Source of the DNA: an uncultured Lachnospiraceae bacterium
GTDB lineage: Bacteria > Bacillota > Clostridia > Lachnospirales > Lachnospiraceae
Assembly: GCA_945949085.1 (NCBI GenBank)
Contig: CAMFDJ010000011.1
Coordinates: 1 to 64,000 of the forward strand
DNA length: 64,000 bases
Reading direction: 5' to 3'
Part shown: positions 41,838-52,000 of the stretch, piece after piece
Layout: every line of letters begins with the position of its first letter
Numbering within the stretch: position 1 is the first letter of the stretch
Notes under the pieces: model-generated
The model's database searches: none
The model's input: only the letters and a program-made list of their open reading frames with translations
Told to the model about the DNA's origin: nothing
Made by a program: the position numbers and the translations under genes

Positions 41838-42620
41838 TCAGTCCTGATTGTGCAAAGATGCCGATGGCAAAAGTCCGCGCTTTCGCAGGAGTTTTTTCTC
41901 TATGACCGAAAATATACAGTTATCAATCAAGACACCAATCGCAACAATAAGCAACATGACCAGCATGACCTGATTGATATCTGCCAGATCTCTTCCTGTA
42001 ATCAATGTCTGTCCCAGCCCAATGGACGTTGTCATCACTTCACCTGCCATCAAAGCCCTCCATGCAAATGACCACCCCTGCTTTAATCCTGCAACAAGCT
42101 GAGGCAATGCGGCCGGCCAGATCACCCTCGTGTATAACTGCTTCTTATTTGCCCCCATTGTCAGAGCAGCCCTGATATAGATGGGTGGTATATTTTTAAA
42201 TGCATTGTCTACAGAAATGGCTATTCCAAAGGCAGACCCTACAACGACGACAAACAGAATCGCCTGTGTTGACAGCCCAAACCACAAAATGGAAAACGGA
42301 ACCCAGCAAACACTGGGCAAAGTCTGTAGCCCCAAAACCACAGGCTTCAGATTTTTTTGCAAATAGGAAAAACGATGCAGCAGAAATCCCAAAGTAAATC
42401 CGATGAGCACCGCAATGGCATACCCGCAAATTCCACGGATCAGAGAATTTGTGATCGCAATCCCCAGCGTTCCTCCTTCCATAAGATCCATAAAACGCTG
42501 AAACACACCTATCGGGGAAGGGACGGAATAGAATTTGCACAAAGAAAACACATCAACTGCAAGCCAATACGCGCCCTGCCAGAATACCATCAATATAACC
42601 AGAAATATCAATATTCCCAT
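41838..42620 (-). CDS. ABC permease, SsuC/TauC type (260 aa)
   Basis: BPD_transp_1 permease with six membrane segments. The EAA-type loop MGANKKQLYTRVIWPAALPQLVAGL and the WRALMAGEVMTTSIGLG stretch are typical of sulfonate/nitrate/taurine permeases. Starts 3 bp after the ATPase stop. Last of three genes (binding protein, ATPase, permease) under the likely control of the divergent LacI-type regulator. Confidence 0.92.
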   Translation of the reverse strand: MGILIFLVILMVFWQGAYWLAVDVFSLCKFYSVPSPIGVFQRFMDLMEGGTLGIAITNSLIRGICGYAIAVLIGFTLGFLLHRFSYLQKNLKPVVLGLQTLPSVCWVPFSILWFGLSTQAILFVVVVGSAFGIAISVDNAFKNIPPIYIRAALTMGANKKQLYTRVIWPAALPQLVAGLKQGWSFAWRALMAGEVMTTSIGLGQTLITGRDLADINQVMLVMLLIVAIGVLIDNCIFSVIEKKLLRKRGLLPSASLHNQD

Positions 42621-42623
42621 CTC

Positions 42624-43364
42624 TTAGTCCTCCCCTTTCACTTCATCGAGCAATTTGTGGCGCAGGGCCGTAAATTCAGGATCATACACGTGTCTTGGTC
42701 TGTCCAGGGAAATATCCACGACATCTCTGATTCCCCTGACCTGGGGCGACAGAACAACAACCCTGTCAGATAAATACACTGCTTCTTCAACACTATGTGT
42801 AATAAATACAATTGTCTGATGTGTCTTCATCCAAATACTTTGGAGCTGCTCACGCAGCTGGTTTGAAGTCTGTTTATCAAGTGCAGAAAAGGGTTCATCC
42901 ATCAACAGTACATCTGCATGCATGGAAAGAGCCCTGGCAAGTGCAGTTCTTTGACGCATACCTCCCGAAATCTGGTGAATCGGATACTCCCTGTACTCCC
43001 ATAAATTCACCATCTGTAAATAATGGGCAGCACGCTCCATCTGTTCCGTTTTGGAAACCCCGTTCATCTGCATACCGAACAAAACATTCTCCATGACGTT
43101 AAGCCATGGGAACAAACCGTTCTCCTGGAACATAACACATCTGTCAGCCCCCGGCTTTGTCACCCGATTTCCATTGAGTAAGATTTCTCCCGTCGTCGGC
43201 TGTTCCAATCCCGCTATCAGATTCAACAAGGTACTTTTTCCACACCCCGACTTTCCGACTATACTGACAAACTCTCCTTTTTCTATTGTCAGATTGATAT
43301 CTGTTAAAATCGCTGTTTCATCCTGCGCAAATTGTTTGCTGATATGCTTTATTTCAAGTGACAT
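42624..43364 (-). CDS. ABC ATPase, SsuB/TauB type (246 aa)
   Basis: ATG 43364 (MSLEIKHISKQFAQDE) follows GAGGAGAATACT. Walker A GKSGCGKSTLLN, GLFPWLNVMENV Q-loop region, signature ISGGMRQRTALARAL, Walker B LLMDEPFSALD, H-loop THSVEEAVYLSDR. The AVYLADR-like end and FPWL motif mark the nitrate/sulfonate/taurine importers. Confidence 0.95.
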   Translation of the reverse strand: MSLEIKHISKQFAQDETAILTDINLTIEKGEFVSIVGKSGCGKSTLLNLIAGLEQPTTGEILLNGNRVTKPGADRCVMFQENGLFPWLNVMENVLFGMQMNGVSKTEQMERAAHYLQMVNLWEYREYPIHQISGGMRQRTALARALSMHADVLLMDEPFSALDKQTSNQLREQLQSIWMKTHQTIVFITHSVEEAVYLSDRVVVLSPQVRGIRDVVDISLDRPRHVYDPEFTALRHKLLDEVKGED

Positions 43365-43448
43365 AGTATTCTCCTCTGCCGTTTTCATACAAACGGTAAT
43401 ATTCTTTTCTCTTCGCAAGCTCCCTGCATTTCGACTGCCGCTGCGCGA

Positions 43449-44429
43449 TCACTGCTCATTTTCACGGACAAATAATCCGCTCTGTGGCACTTCAGAGATA
43501 AATCCCTGTGCTTTGCTGATTTTAGCAAACTCCTCTATGGACTGTCTGTTATAGGCATCGTCTACCTTGATTCTTGTAAACGCTTCTGCAATGACATCTT
43601 CTCCCAGCGCCTTCCCTGTCGCTTCCTTTAATTCCCGGTTGATCGACACAAGTGCCTTTTCGGTATCTTCCAAAATCAACTGTGTCACCTTTTGATGTGT
43701 TTCCAGGAAGGCTTCCACGATTTCCGGATGTTTTTCGTAAAACTCCTTTCTGACAACTACAACAGCCACGTCATAGTTTCCTTCCATATAAATTTCATCG
43801 TAATCGAGCACAAGCTCTGCGCCCTTTGAAAGCAGGGTTGCTCCCCACGGCTCCGGAACAAGAGCCGCATCCACATCTCCACGCCCTATTACATTTTCCA
43901 CATCTGCATTGGCAACCGCACTGATTGTGACATCTCCGCCTTCTGTCACAGGCTTTAATCCGTTTTCCTCTAACAGATGCAACAGGGATAGATGCTGCGT
44001 ATTTCCGATTTGCGGAATTGACACGTTTTTTCCCGCAAGCTGTGCCACACTCTTGATTCCCGAATCTTTTCCGGTGATCAGCACAGCACCACCCTTTGTT
44101 GCACCTGCCAGAATCTGCACATCACCTTTTGATTTCACATTTGCGGTTATCGCCGGTACCGGTCCGATGTAGCCAATATCAATATCTCCTGCAAATAATG
44201 CCTCAACCTCTGCCGGTCCTGCATTAAAGGCCGTCCATTTTACCTGTATCTCATCAGGAAGCACATCCTGCAGGCAGTTTTCTGTCTTCATATATAATGC
44301 CTGTGCGTGTGTCACGTTGTTGAAATATCCAATGTGTACTTCGTTATCCTCATCCTGTTTCCCGCAACCGGATAGTGCCATCGCCAAAATACCTGTTACA
44401 ATAAGTGCAATCCATTTCTTTTTCTTCAC
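43449..44429 (-). CDS. SsuA/NrtT-like substrate-binding lipoprotein (326 aa)
   Basis: Lipobox MALSGCGK after a basic, hydrophobic signal. The mature domain shows the SsuA/THI5-like pattern: VHIGYFNNVTHAQALYM, FNAGPAEVEALFAGDIDIGYIGPVPAI and DAALVPEPWGATLL. The likely ligand is an aliphatic sulfonate or related small anion, but close relatives bind pyrimidine precursors or nitrate. First gene of the operon, with a LacI-type operator about 90 bp upstream. Confidence 0.9.
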   Translation of the reverse strand: MKKKKWIALIVTGILAMALSGCGKQDEDNEVHIGYFNNVTHAQALYMKTENCLQDVLPDEIQVKWTAFNAGPAEVEALFAGDIDIGYIGPVPAITANVKSKGDVQILAGATKGGAVLITGKDSGIKSVAQLAGKNVSIPQIGNTQHLSLLHLLEENGLKPVTEGGDVTISAVANADVENVIGRGDVDAALVPEPWGATLLSKGAELVLDYDEIYMEGNYDVAVVVVRKEFYEKHPEIVEAFLETHQKVTQLILEDTEKALVSINRELKEATGKALGEDVIAEAFTRIKVDDAYNRQSIEEFAKISKAQGFISEVPQSGLFVRENEQ

Positions 44430-44520
44430 AATCAGATCCTCCTTTACAAAATGCCTGTTTTGATAAACACCCTTTTTCTACAGTGTAACAGATAAAATGC
44501 AACATCTTCATTCTTAAATT

Positions 44521-44623
44521 TGCAATCGTTTTCACTTCTAAATCTTCTTAATTTTATTACTCTATTTGGACATTGAACAGATATTGTGTTATAATTATTT
44601 GCACGTAAATGAAAACGTTCTCA
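44521..44623. promoter_or_regulatory. Two LacI-family operator-like palindromes in the divergent promoter region
   Basis: TGCAATCGTTTTCA (44521-44534), whose complement is TGAAAACGATTGCA, lies before the transporter operon. TGAAAACGTTCTCA (44610-44623) lies before the regulator gene. Both share the TGAAAACG half with a central CG, typical of LacI-family sites. One regulator bound to both could control both directions. Confidence 0.7.
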
Positions 44624-44642
44624 AATATGGCAGGAGATTTCT

Positions 44643-45728
44643 ATGACTTTAAAACAAATTGCAGCAAGAGCAGGCACCTCTGTTTCCACCGTTTCCCGTG
44701 TATTAAATCATCCGGAGCACCAATGTCATGATCAGGCATTAAAAGAGCGGATCTGGGATATCGCCCATGAGCTTGGTTATACACCGGATATGACAGCGCG
44801 TAATCTTCGTATGGGCGTTATGACCAATCAGAATCCATTTCCCGTTGACATCTTCTTAACCAGATTTGATTCTGTGCATACGGACGCGTTTTTTGATGAA
44901 TTATTACAGATTCTCCGAAAGGAATTATTGGAAAACAATTGTGTTTTTGGCAGTCTGATGACCAGTGTGGATATTTCCTCTCTAAACCAGTCCATGCAGA
45001 TATCCCCCAAAATTCCATATTGGACCAGCGAGAAGCTTACCCGTGAAAAAGAATTGCATACATCTGCATTTGTCACCACGAAAAAGGATACCGGTTTGAT
45101 TGTTTTGGGAAAAATATCAGAAGAAAATTTGCGCACACTGCGCATGCGATATGATTATATTGTAGGGATTGACCGCAATCCGACAAACTATTTATATGAT
45201 GAAGTATTTTGTAACGGCGCAACTGCCACAGAAAAAGCAATCAATCATCTGATCGCTTTAGGGCATCATTCCATTGCCTACATTGGTGATTGTAACTATG
45301 AATCCCGTTATATCGGATATTATCAGACACTTCTCACAAATAAGCTGCCACTCAACCATAATCATATTTTCCCGACCGATCAGACAGAGGAAGAAGGATA
45401 TCTGGCTATGTGCCGCTTGCTTAAGCAAAAAGACAGACCAAGTGCCATCTTTTGTGCCAATGATACAACTGCATTAGGTGTATTGCGTGCGATAAAAGGC
45501 AGAAAATCAAGACAGTATAAACCATCGGTCATCTCCATTGATGACATAGAAGCAGCGAAACATTCAACTCCCTCCTTAACCACAATCTCCATCCCCAAGG
45601 AGGAGATGGGACATCTTGCCCTTATGCTTTTACTGGACAGACGTATGGGGGGACACACGAAAAACATACGTATTGAGCTTCCCTGTCACTTGATTCAGCG
45701 GGAAAGCTGCGACTACTTCTATTCGTAA
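44643..45728 (+). CDS. LacI-family transcriptional regulator (361 aa)
   Basis: N-terminal DNA-binding domain MTLKQIAARAGTSVSTVSRVLNHPEH with the hinge-helix follow-up (ELGYTPDMTARNLR), then a periplasmic-binding-like sensor domain (GIDRNPTNYLYDEVFCNG, AIFCANDTTALGVLRAI, ISIDDIEAAKHSTPSLTTISIPKEEMG). The end of this pattern resembles EbgR-type repressors. It is divergent from the SsuABC-like operon and sits beside two candidate operators. The effector is unknown; sugar-like ligands are usual for the family. Confidence 0.93.
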   Translation: MTLKQIAARAGTSVSTVSRVLNHPEHQCHDQALKERIWDIAHELGYTPDMTARNLRMGVMTNQNPFPVDIFLTRFDSVHTDAFFDELLQILRKELLENNCVFGSLMTSVDISSLNQSMQISPKIPYWTSEKLTREKELHTSAFVTTKKDTGLIVLGKISEENLRTLRMRYDYIVGIDRNPTNYLYDEVFCNGATATEKAINHLIALGHHSIAYIGDCNYESRYIGYYQTLLTNKLPLNHNHIFPTDQTEEEGYLAMCRLLKQKDRPSAIFCANDTTALGVLRAIKGRKSRQYKPSVISIDDIEAAKHSTPSLTTISIPKEEMGHLALMLLLDRRMGGHTKNIRIELPCHLIQRESCDYFYS

Positions 45729-45752
45729 TGTTCACCTGCTTCCGGCAATGTT

Positions 45753-46946
45753 TTAGTGCCCATTTTTTTCCTCGAAATCAGATACTCTCTGCAGAGTTTC
45801 TCTGGCATATTGCGGATAATCTGCAACCATATCCTTAATCTCTTTTTGCGCAGTTTCCGCATTTGCAGTATTAAAGTCAATCTGCTTGCGCAGCTTCTGT
45901 CTTCTTGTTATGAGCGCATGCCGCACTTCTACCATCTCTCGCGGATCAAGAAGTGCATCCACCTGATGCAGCCAGATAAGCGGATCATGCAAATGATAAC
46001 GACGTAACAGACTCACCATCTGCTCCTGACTAAAGCTAAGCTCCTGCATCGTCTCTTTTATGCGGCTTCGTTCTTCTTTTTCAGCCTCATACTGTTGCCG
46101 GAGCTTCTCAAGCTCAGCTGCGGAGGCAATCCCAAATTTCAAATACAGATAATCCAGAAGATTTGTATTATTGACATATCTGATCTTGACTCTGTTCTGC
46201 AGCAAAATCACTTTGTTAAGGCTCCTGGAAGCAGCAATTCTTTCTTTTGACGCATCCGAATACTTCATATATACGGCAAGAAGCGTAAACGCGGCAGCAC
46301 CGGCAATGAGAATATAGCCGATCCGCACATCCATCTGCAAAAAGATCTGCATGCCGAGCAACAGAAAAATGCAGCAAAACACTGCCACCGTACTGATGAT
46401 TGCGATTCCCTTGAGATTTTCCATCAGCACAGCCGCCTCCTGCTTCCGGTACAGACAGGCCTGTTTTTCGCCCTCCAGCTTTTGCAGGTCACTGCGAATA
46501 GCCTGCTGATATTTCTCAGCTTCCCGTAACTTCTGAACACCTTCATCCGTTTCATCACTAAGTCGCTCCATTTTGGCAAAATCCGCATCCGATAATCTTT
46601 CTTTCTTCTCCTCATAGCGGATTTTATCTCTCTCCAGCAGACTGACAGACTTTGCATATTCCATCAGTTTCTCTTTATCCTCCTGCGGTATGTACGAAAT
46701 TTCCTCCATATCCATCAGATAACGATCGACAGTCCGGTATTCCGCTTCACACTGACTGATCTGTTCCTGCGCTTCCCGGATCTGCTCCAGAAGGCTTATG
46801 ACATATTTCTCACGCTCATATGAATCCGAAATATTCACCTGACTTGCATCCACAATGTAAGAGTCCTGTCCCTCTCCCTTCCGGTCCGCATCATCCACAT
46901 TCGTCTGTCTTCTTTTTTTCTTCCAAATCTTTTTCCAAAACTCCAT
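45753..46946 (-). CDS. Coiled-coil membrane protein of the DUF5716/5717-type locus (397 aa)
   Basis: Long charged helices before and after two close hydrophobic segments (AIISTVAVFCCIFLLLGMQIF and YILIAGAAAFTLLAVYM, about 195-250). The N-terminal coiled coil contains EQIREAQEQISQCEAEYRT. This gives a hairpin in the membrane with coiled-coil arms in the cytoplasm. Last gene of a four-gene operon with 3-bp spacing to the gene before it. Function unknown; the design suggests a scaffold or tether. Confidence 0.75.
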   Translation of the reverse strand: MEFWKKIWKKKRRQTNVDDADRKGEGQDSYIVDASQVNISDSYEREKYVISLLEQIREAQEQISQCEAEYRTVDRYLMDMEEISYIPQEDKEKLMEYAKSVSLLERDKIRYEEKKERLSDADFAKMERLSDETDEGVQKLREAEKYQQAIRSDLQKLEGEKQACLYRKQEAAVLMENLKGIAIISTVAVFCCIFLLLGMQIFLQMDVRIGYILIAGAAAFTLLAVYMKYSDASKERIAASRSLNKVILLQNRVKIRYVNNTNLLDYLYLKFGIASAAELEKLRQQYEAEKEERSRIKETMQELSFSQEQMVSLLRRYHLHDPLIWLHQVDALLDPREMVEVRHALITRRQKLRKQIDFNTANAETAQKEIKDMVADYPQYARETLQRVSDFEEKNGH

Positions 46947-46949
46947 CGC

Positions 46950-47714
46950 CTATTCCATCATTTCCCGAAATTCTTGTATCAGACTATGTTCGCCCGGCAG
47001 TATCAGCGCTGCATCAGCCTGCGCCTTTGCCTTTTTTTGTGCTTCTTCGTAAATTTGCTCCACCCGTAGGGAAAGTGCATAATCCTCCGGACTTTTTGTC
47101 GTATACGCAATATATTCCTGTCTGCTCATCAAATAACGCTCACAGAGAAAATGTCCGATCTTCATATCCGGATCGTTTGAAAGAGAATCGCTTTTCTCAA
47201 AAAACGCCGATGCCACGCGGTATTGAAACAGATAAAACGCAGCTTTTGCCATTCGTCCATAAAGCAATGCCTTTTGCTCCCGGTCACCGGTCTGCGTGGC
47301 AAGTGCCCCATATGCCTGAAATGCCGCAAAATACTGTTTCTGTGCAAATCGATCATCTGCACGCCGCAGTCTGCTCTCAAATGGTGTCATTTCTTCATTT
47401 TCCGCCAGAATGTCGCGTATCTTCTTCCACTCTTCTTCCGATACCATGCACGCTCCCACATCAAGGAGCTTACGGCAATACTCCGATAGAGAACATCCGT
47501 TTGCCACGCATTCCCGAAGCTGCGAGACATTCAATTTCAGTGCATGTTCCATAAAGTCAAGCACATCCTGCCTCATCAGAGTCAGATCAACCAGATTTGT
47601 TTTTTTTCTGATCAGATAACACAATTCCTCCAGAGAATAAACAGAAACCTGAAATGCCTCCATCCATAACGGCTGATTCGATTTTTCTCCAACACACCAG
47701 AATACTCTGCTCAT
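46950..47714 (-). CDS. Unknown helical protein (254 aa) of the same locus
   Basis: Contains helical, TPR-like segments (RADDRFAQKQYFAAFQAYGALATQTGDREQKALLYGRMAKAAFYLFQY), and a Cys at CVANGCSLSEYC. The ATG follows the previous stop directly (TAGATG), so translation is coupled. No enzymatic motif. Probably a partner of the adjacent Hsp70-like protein or of the large repeat protein. Confidence 0.75.
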   Translation of the reverse strand: MSRVFWCVGEKSNQPLWMEAFQVSVYSLEELCYLIRKKTNLVDLTLMRQDVLDFMEHALKLNVSQLRECVANGCSLSEYCRKLLDVGACMVSEEEWKKIRDILAENEEMTPFESRLRRADDRFAQKQYFAAFQAYGALATQTGDREQKALLYGRMAKAAFYLFQYRVASAFFEKSDSLSNDPDMKIGHFLCERYLMSRQEYIAYTTKSPEDYALSLRVEQIYEEAQKKAKAQADAALILPGEHSLIQEFREMME

Positions 47715-49016
47715 CTATCGTCCGCCTTCCAATTCAATCGTCTTTTCCACCTGTTGCCCCGATGGTGGGAATATTTCTCCAAATCCTTCATCAGTCACGG
47801 TAACTGCCAGTGTCGTCTCAGACTGCATTTGCAGAAAAAGTCTGATTCGATAGGTGCCGTCTTCCCTTTGATCCAGTGCCCCAAGCGCAATCTGTTCCTC
47901 GTAAGCTGCCCCGCCATTTACAGGAGTGATGAGAAGCGTAATCTCATCGGCTCTTTCCAGCATCAGGGTGATCTCATTTTTGGCATCATACCAGTTCAGT
48001 CCGGCATCCAGCAAAGGACAATATTCTTCCTTTCCACCGCTTGCAACCATAATGCCGATATTATCCTTCAGCATGCCTCGGCCCAAAAATAAATACCCTG
48101 CATCCGTTTCAGACGGCGCAATTTTAGAAAGTCCGCCATAGACAGCTCCCTTACTGTACAGATTATTTCCGGCGTATACCTTCCTGTTGCGACATAATAC
48201 CTTCAGGCTCTCCTGACACCAGTCGCCGTCGAAGCCGCTGCCTACCAAATAAATCGTTGTTACCAGCCTGCCATTTACAAAGTCCGCTGCATAATCACAA
48301 AACTGCTCATCTAAAGCAGTAAGCGCTCTGTCATGCTCTGAGATGGAGGGATAATGCTTTTTCCGCACAAGATGCGGCACTTCCTGTCTTTCTATACATA
48401 CCGTAACCGGTCTTGCCCTGTGATTCATCGTAGTCCTGTAAGAGACCAACATTTCATTCGACAGATCCATGACACCGGTTTCATATCCCAGCATACGCTG
48501 CGGCTGGTGCACCAGATAAGCAAATAAGCATTCCTCATGTGTCTGCAAATAAATCTGCTTTCTGTCCACTTCCAGTCCATCCAGCATACGTTCCACCCTT
48601 TCCATACAATCATTTGGGAAAGGCTCCGCAGTGATCACCAGCATACGGACCGCAATCTCCTGTTGCATCTCTTGTCTTATTTTATCTAGAGCGCCGCGCA
48701 GTATCCGTTTCAGGAGCAGATTACAGAGAAGTGCTGTATCATACTGTTCTTTTTCTATCATCACTTCCTGCTCATTCACAAATCGGCGCCACAGATTTTC
48801 TATCAGGATACCTTGTCCCATCTTTGCTTTTTGGAGGGCGTCCATGCCATAATACCACTGATTCACTTCATGTCTCTTACAGATCAGTGCCTCTACCACA
48901 GTTCCGTCTCCCTTCCCCGACAGCTGAAGTGTTTTTACCGGCGCATTCTCCTGCGCCGGCGCATAAGAGACCTGTACCCCAAACTCATTGATATCAAAAC
49001 CGATTACTACTTCCAT
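47715..49016 (-). CDS. Hsp70/actin-fold protein, DUF5716-like (433 aa)
   Basis: The N-terminal half shows the ASKHA (Hsp70/actin) pattern: phosphate-1 loop VIGFDINEFGVQVSY, phosphate-2 region TGVMDLSNEMLVSY, adenosine motif IYLVGSGFDGDW, and connect-2-like NNLYSKGAVYGGL. The C-terminal third is a beta-rich domain like an Hsp70 substrate-binding unit. It overlaps the 1186-aa gene by 10 bp. I recall this as a Lachnospiraceae family named DUF5716; the name needs a database check. Whether it hydrolyses ATP is unclear because Asp/Gly residues of the phosphate loops are not fully conserved. Confidence 0.75.
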   Translation of the reverse strand: MEVVIGFDINEFGVQVSYAPAQENAPVKTLQLSGKGDGTVVEALICKRHEVNQWYYGMDALQKAKMGQGILIENLWRRFVNEQEVMIEKEQYDTALLCNLLLKRILRGALDKIRQEMQQEIAVRMLVITAEPFPNDCMERVERMLDGLEVDRKQIYLQTHEECLFAYLVHQPQRMLGYETGVMDLSNEMLVSYRTTMNHRARPVTVCIERQEVPHLVRKKHYPSISEHDRALTALDEQFCDYAADFVNGRLVTTIYLVGSGFDGDWCQESLKVLCRNRKVYAGNNLYSKGAVYGGLSKIAPSETDAGYLFLGRGMLKDNIGIMVASGGKEEYCPLLDAGLNWYDAKNEITLMLERADEITLLITPVNGGAAYEEQIALGALDQREDGTYRIRLFLQMQSETTLAVTVTDEGFGEIFPPSGQQVEKTIELEGGR

Positions 49017-52000
49017 TGCATACTGCCTCCCAGTATTTCATGCAGATAAGATTCATACATATACTCCCGTTTCAGTGTTTCTGCTGTTTTTTCATCTCCC
49101 ATGGAATGACTGAGCATCATGTCATTGAGCAGGCCATATCTTCCGCCACTCTTAAGTCCTGCCATATCACTTTTCTCCACAACACGACTTTCCGTCAGAT
49201 TCTCACCCGTTTCATCCTGCTCCACAAAATAATAACGAAGCCTGTCGGAAAACAATAACAGAAAATGCTTGCAATAATATCCACCTGCCACTTCCGTCAT
49301 GCGCTCCGTCCGATATGCATCTTCCTCCTCTATCATATAATGCAGGAAAACTTTTGTCCCCGGTTTTGTTCTGTACTCCACATAAGTAAACTGTGTGTAC
49401 ATGGAAAGCCATGGAATAAACGGAAGAAAAGCAGCAAAGAATGGAACATACTGTTTCCGGAACACAAACTCTTCCACCATTGTCTGAATCAGAATCTGCT
49501 GTTCCTCTGATAAAGTCCGTTTTTCAGATACTTGATGTGCCATATCATACAGATATGCAAATTTGCTGATCTCATCCATATCACTGTGTTGCAGAAGATA
49601 GCGCTCCAATTGCAAAAGCACACGTCTCTGGGGTTCCTGTTGCCAGATAAAATATGCATATGCATGTCTGCTGACATACCGTTTCAAAACACTATCCCTA
49701 CCACCATGCAATGCATAATAATCGAACACATCCTCAAGCTGTGAAATATAACCATTCCCAAACAAATGCACCAAAAGAATCCGTTCCGCAATGGCTGTTG
49801 CATTGACATCGAAGTCTGTCGCATTCTTCCAGACATCCCTCATCTGCTTGATGTCTCCTTCGAAATACAGACAAAGATATGCCAGCATTTCCTCCGTATA
49901 TTTTCCCTGCTTAAAGCAATAGTAAGTCAGCGCGAGCAGCCTTGCATCACAACCGTTTTCAGGATGCAGATGCCTGCTGAGCAATCTTGCGAGCGTCTTT
50001 GCAGAAATGCCCTCAAATCCGTATTCGAACAGCAACGCAAATGCACTGTCATCTTTTCCGCAAGTGATATAGCAACGGACAAGCTGCCCCTTTTCCCTCT
50101 GATTCATCTGCTGTACGGGATAGAAAGGTAAAAGCCTTCCTAGCTCCTCTGTCATCTCATGCTCTTCATAGTAAGTCAAAAGGCTGTTGAAAAGTGTTTT
50201 TCGAAGCTGCGCCTCCACACTGTTATCCAGCGCTAACTTTTCGTACAATTCCCGTATTTTTTCATCGGACACAGGCTGCTCCTGTGTCAGATAAAACTGA
50301 TAGAGCAAAAATCCAATTGATTGCTCCTTTTTCCTGCTTAAAAACAGCGCAATCCGTTCTGTCTTCATCAGCTTTTTATCCTCCCATAACGAAGGATCAA
50401 AAAATCTGTTTCCATGCGCATCTTCCAGAATGATCGTATATCTTTCCGTATAACAGCTGACAAAAGCCACTCCGTTTTCAAGTGGATATACCTGTTCCTC
50501 TGCCAGCGCATCATGTATCACAATGACATTCCGCATCCCGGACTCTCTTGTCCTGATGCGATGCGCAAACCCTATCCACATCAGATGTTCCCTGGCTTTT
50601 TCCATACCATCTTCTTTTTGCAGCAAATACCCATAGATTACCGCATGTGCCTCACTGATGATATGCTTTTCCATCTGCTGCCAGCCAAATGCTGTCATCT
50701 GCTGTTCATACTGTTCAAAGATTTGGGGCATCTCCTTCTCATGCAGGATGATCCGGCTGTATAGGGAAGCCTTCTTCCTGTCCGGCAGATTGCACGCAAA
50801 GGCGAAATACATCAGTACCGGTTTGGGCAAAGGCGTTTCTTCCGTCTCTTTTTCCGAAAGCATATAATATTCATAGAGTGATGTGATTCGCAGGTTCTTT
50901 GACACCGCATCCTCATACCATGCAAAATACTCTGTTCCTGTCAAACCGCTTCTGATCAGAAGCAGGCACATTGCCTGCAGCGTCTCTTCCTCCGGGAACA
51001 ACCGGTAACTCATTGCAAGCAAATGATAGAGTCCCTTGTCCATTTCTTTTTTTCTTTTCACAAGATCATTCAAATGGTGCGCGATCTCCTCCGTAAAAAG
51101 GCCATAATGCATGGCAAAACGCAGCAGGGATATTTCGAAATCTCCCAGCTTGGTCAGATATCGCAGGCTCTCTTTTGGGATGCGCCAAGCCTCATAAAAG
51201 AATGCGGGAGAGGACAAGCCATTCTCATATTGCTCCTCATAAATGGCAAAACGCTCCAGCGGCCCCGGCGCATCCGGTGGCAAAAGTCTTAGCAAAAAGC
51301 ATATTGCAGCGCTGCCGCCCCTGCCGCTTTTCACATTTTTCCGCAGTGCTTCAAGCGCATCCTCTGCCGCCTGATCCTGCAACAGATTTGCTGCCAGATA
51401 CAGATAATAGGCATACACACTGTCAGATATTTCCTCCTGCTCCAGCATATTTTCCACATGCCCAAGCACCCATCTTGCCTCATTCTCTCTGCCAAGCTTC
51501 ATAAGAACATGCACCTGATAGAGCCTTGCCGCAATATTCCTGCCACCTGCAGCATTCATTTTTTCTATGATTTTTTCCGCTTCTTTCAGACAATCTTCCG
51601 CCAAAGAAGCACCTGTCACATAATCCATGTAACAATGCATCAACGACGCAATACGCTTTTTTTGTCCGCTACGCTCTGTCACCTGCCGATTTTGCTTTGA
51701 CGCCATACGGACAATCACTTCACACACGACATCCTTTCTGCCGTAATGGAACACCACTTTCCCAATGTTATAGCCACTTCTGAGTTTTTCCGGATACACC
51801 AAAAGAGGAACACGGCATATGTGCTGCGAAAAATCTTCCGGTTTCAGCTCGTCCTTTTCACAATGCAAAAAAGCGCCGCTTGTCTCTACTGTCAAACAGG
51901 CGTCTCCCCAACCGATCTGTTCCAGCGTGATCTCTTCCCTCTGCTGCTGATACACATCCTTCAGAATCAGTTTTTCTTCTGCAATACGGTAGCTTGTCTC

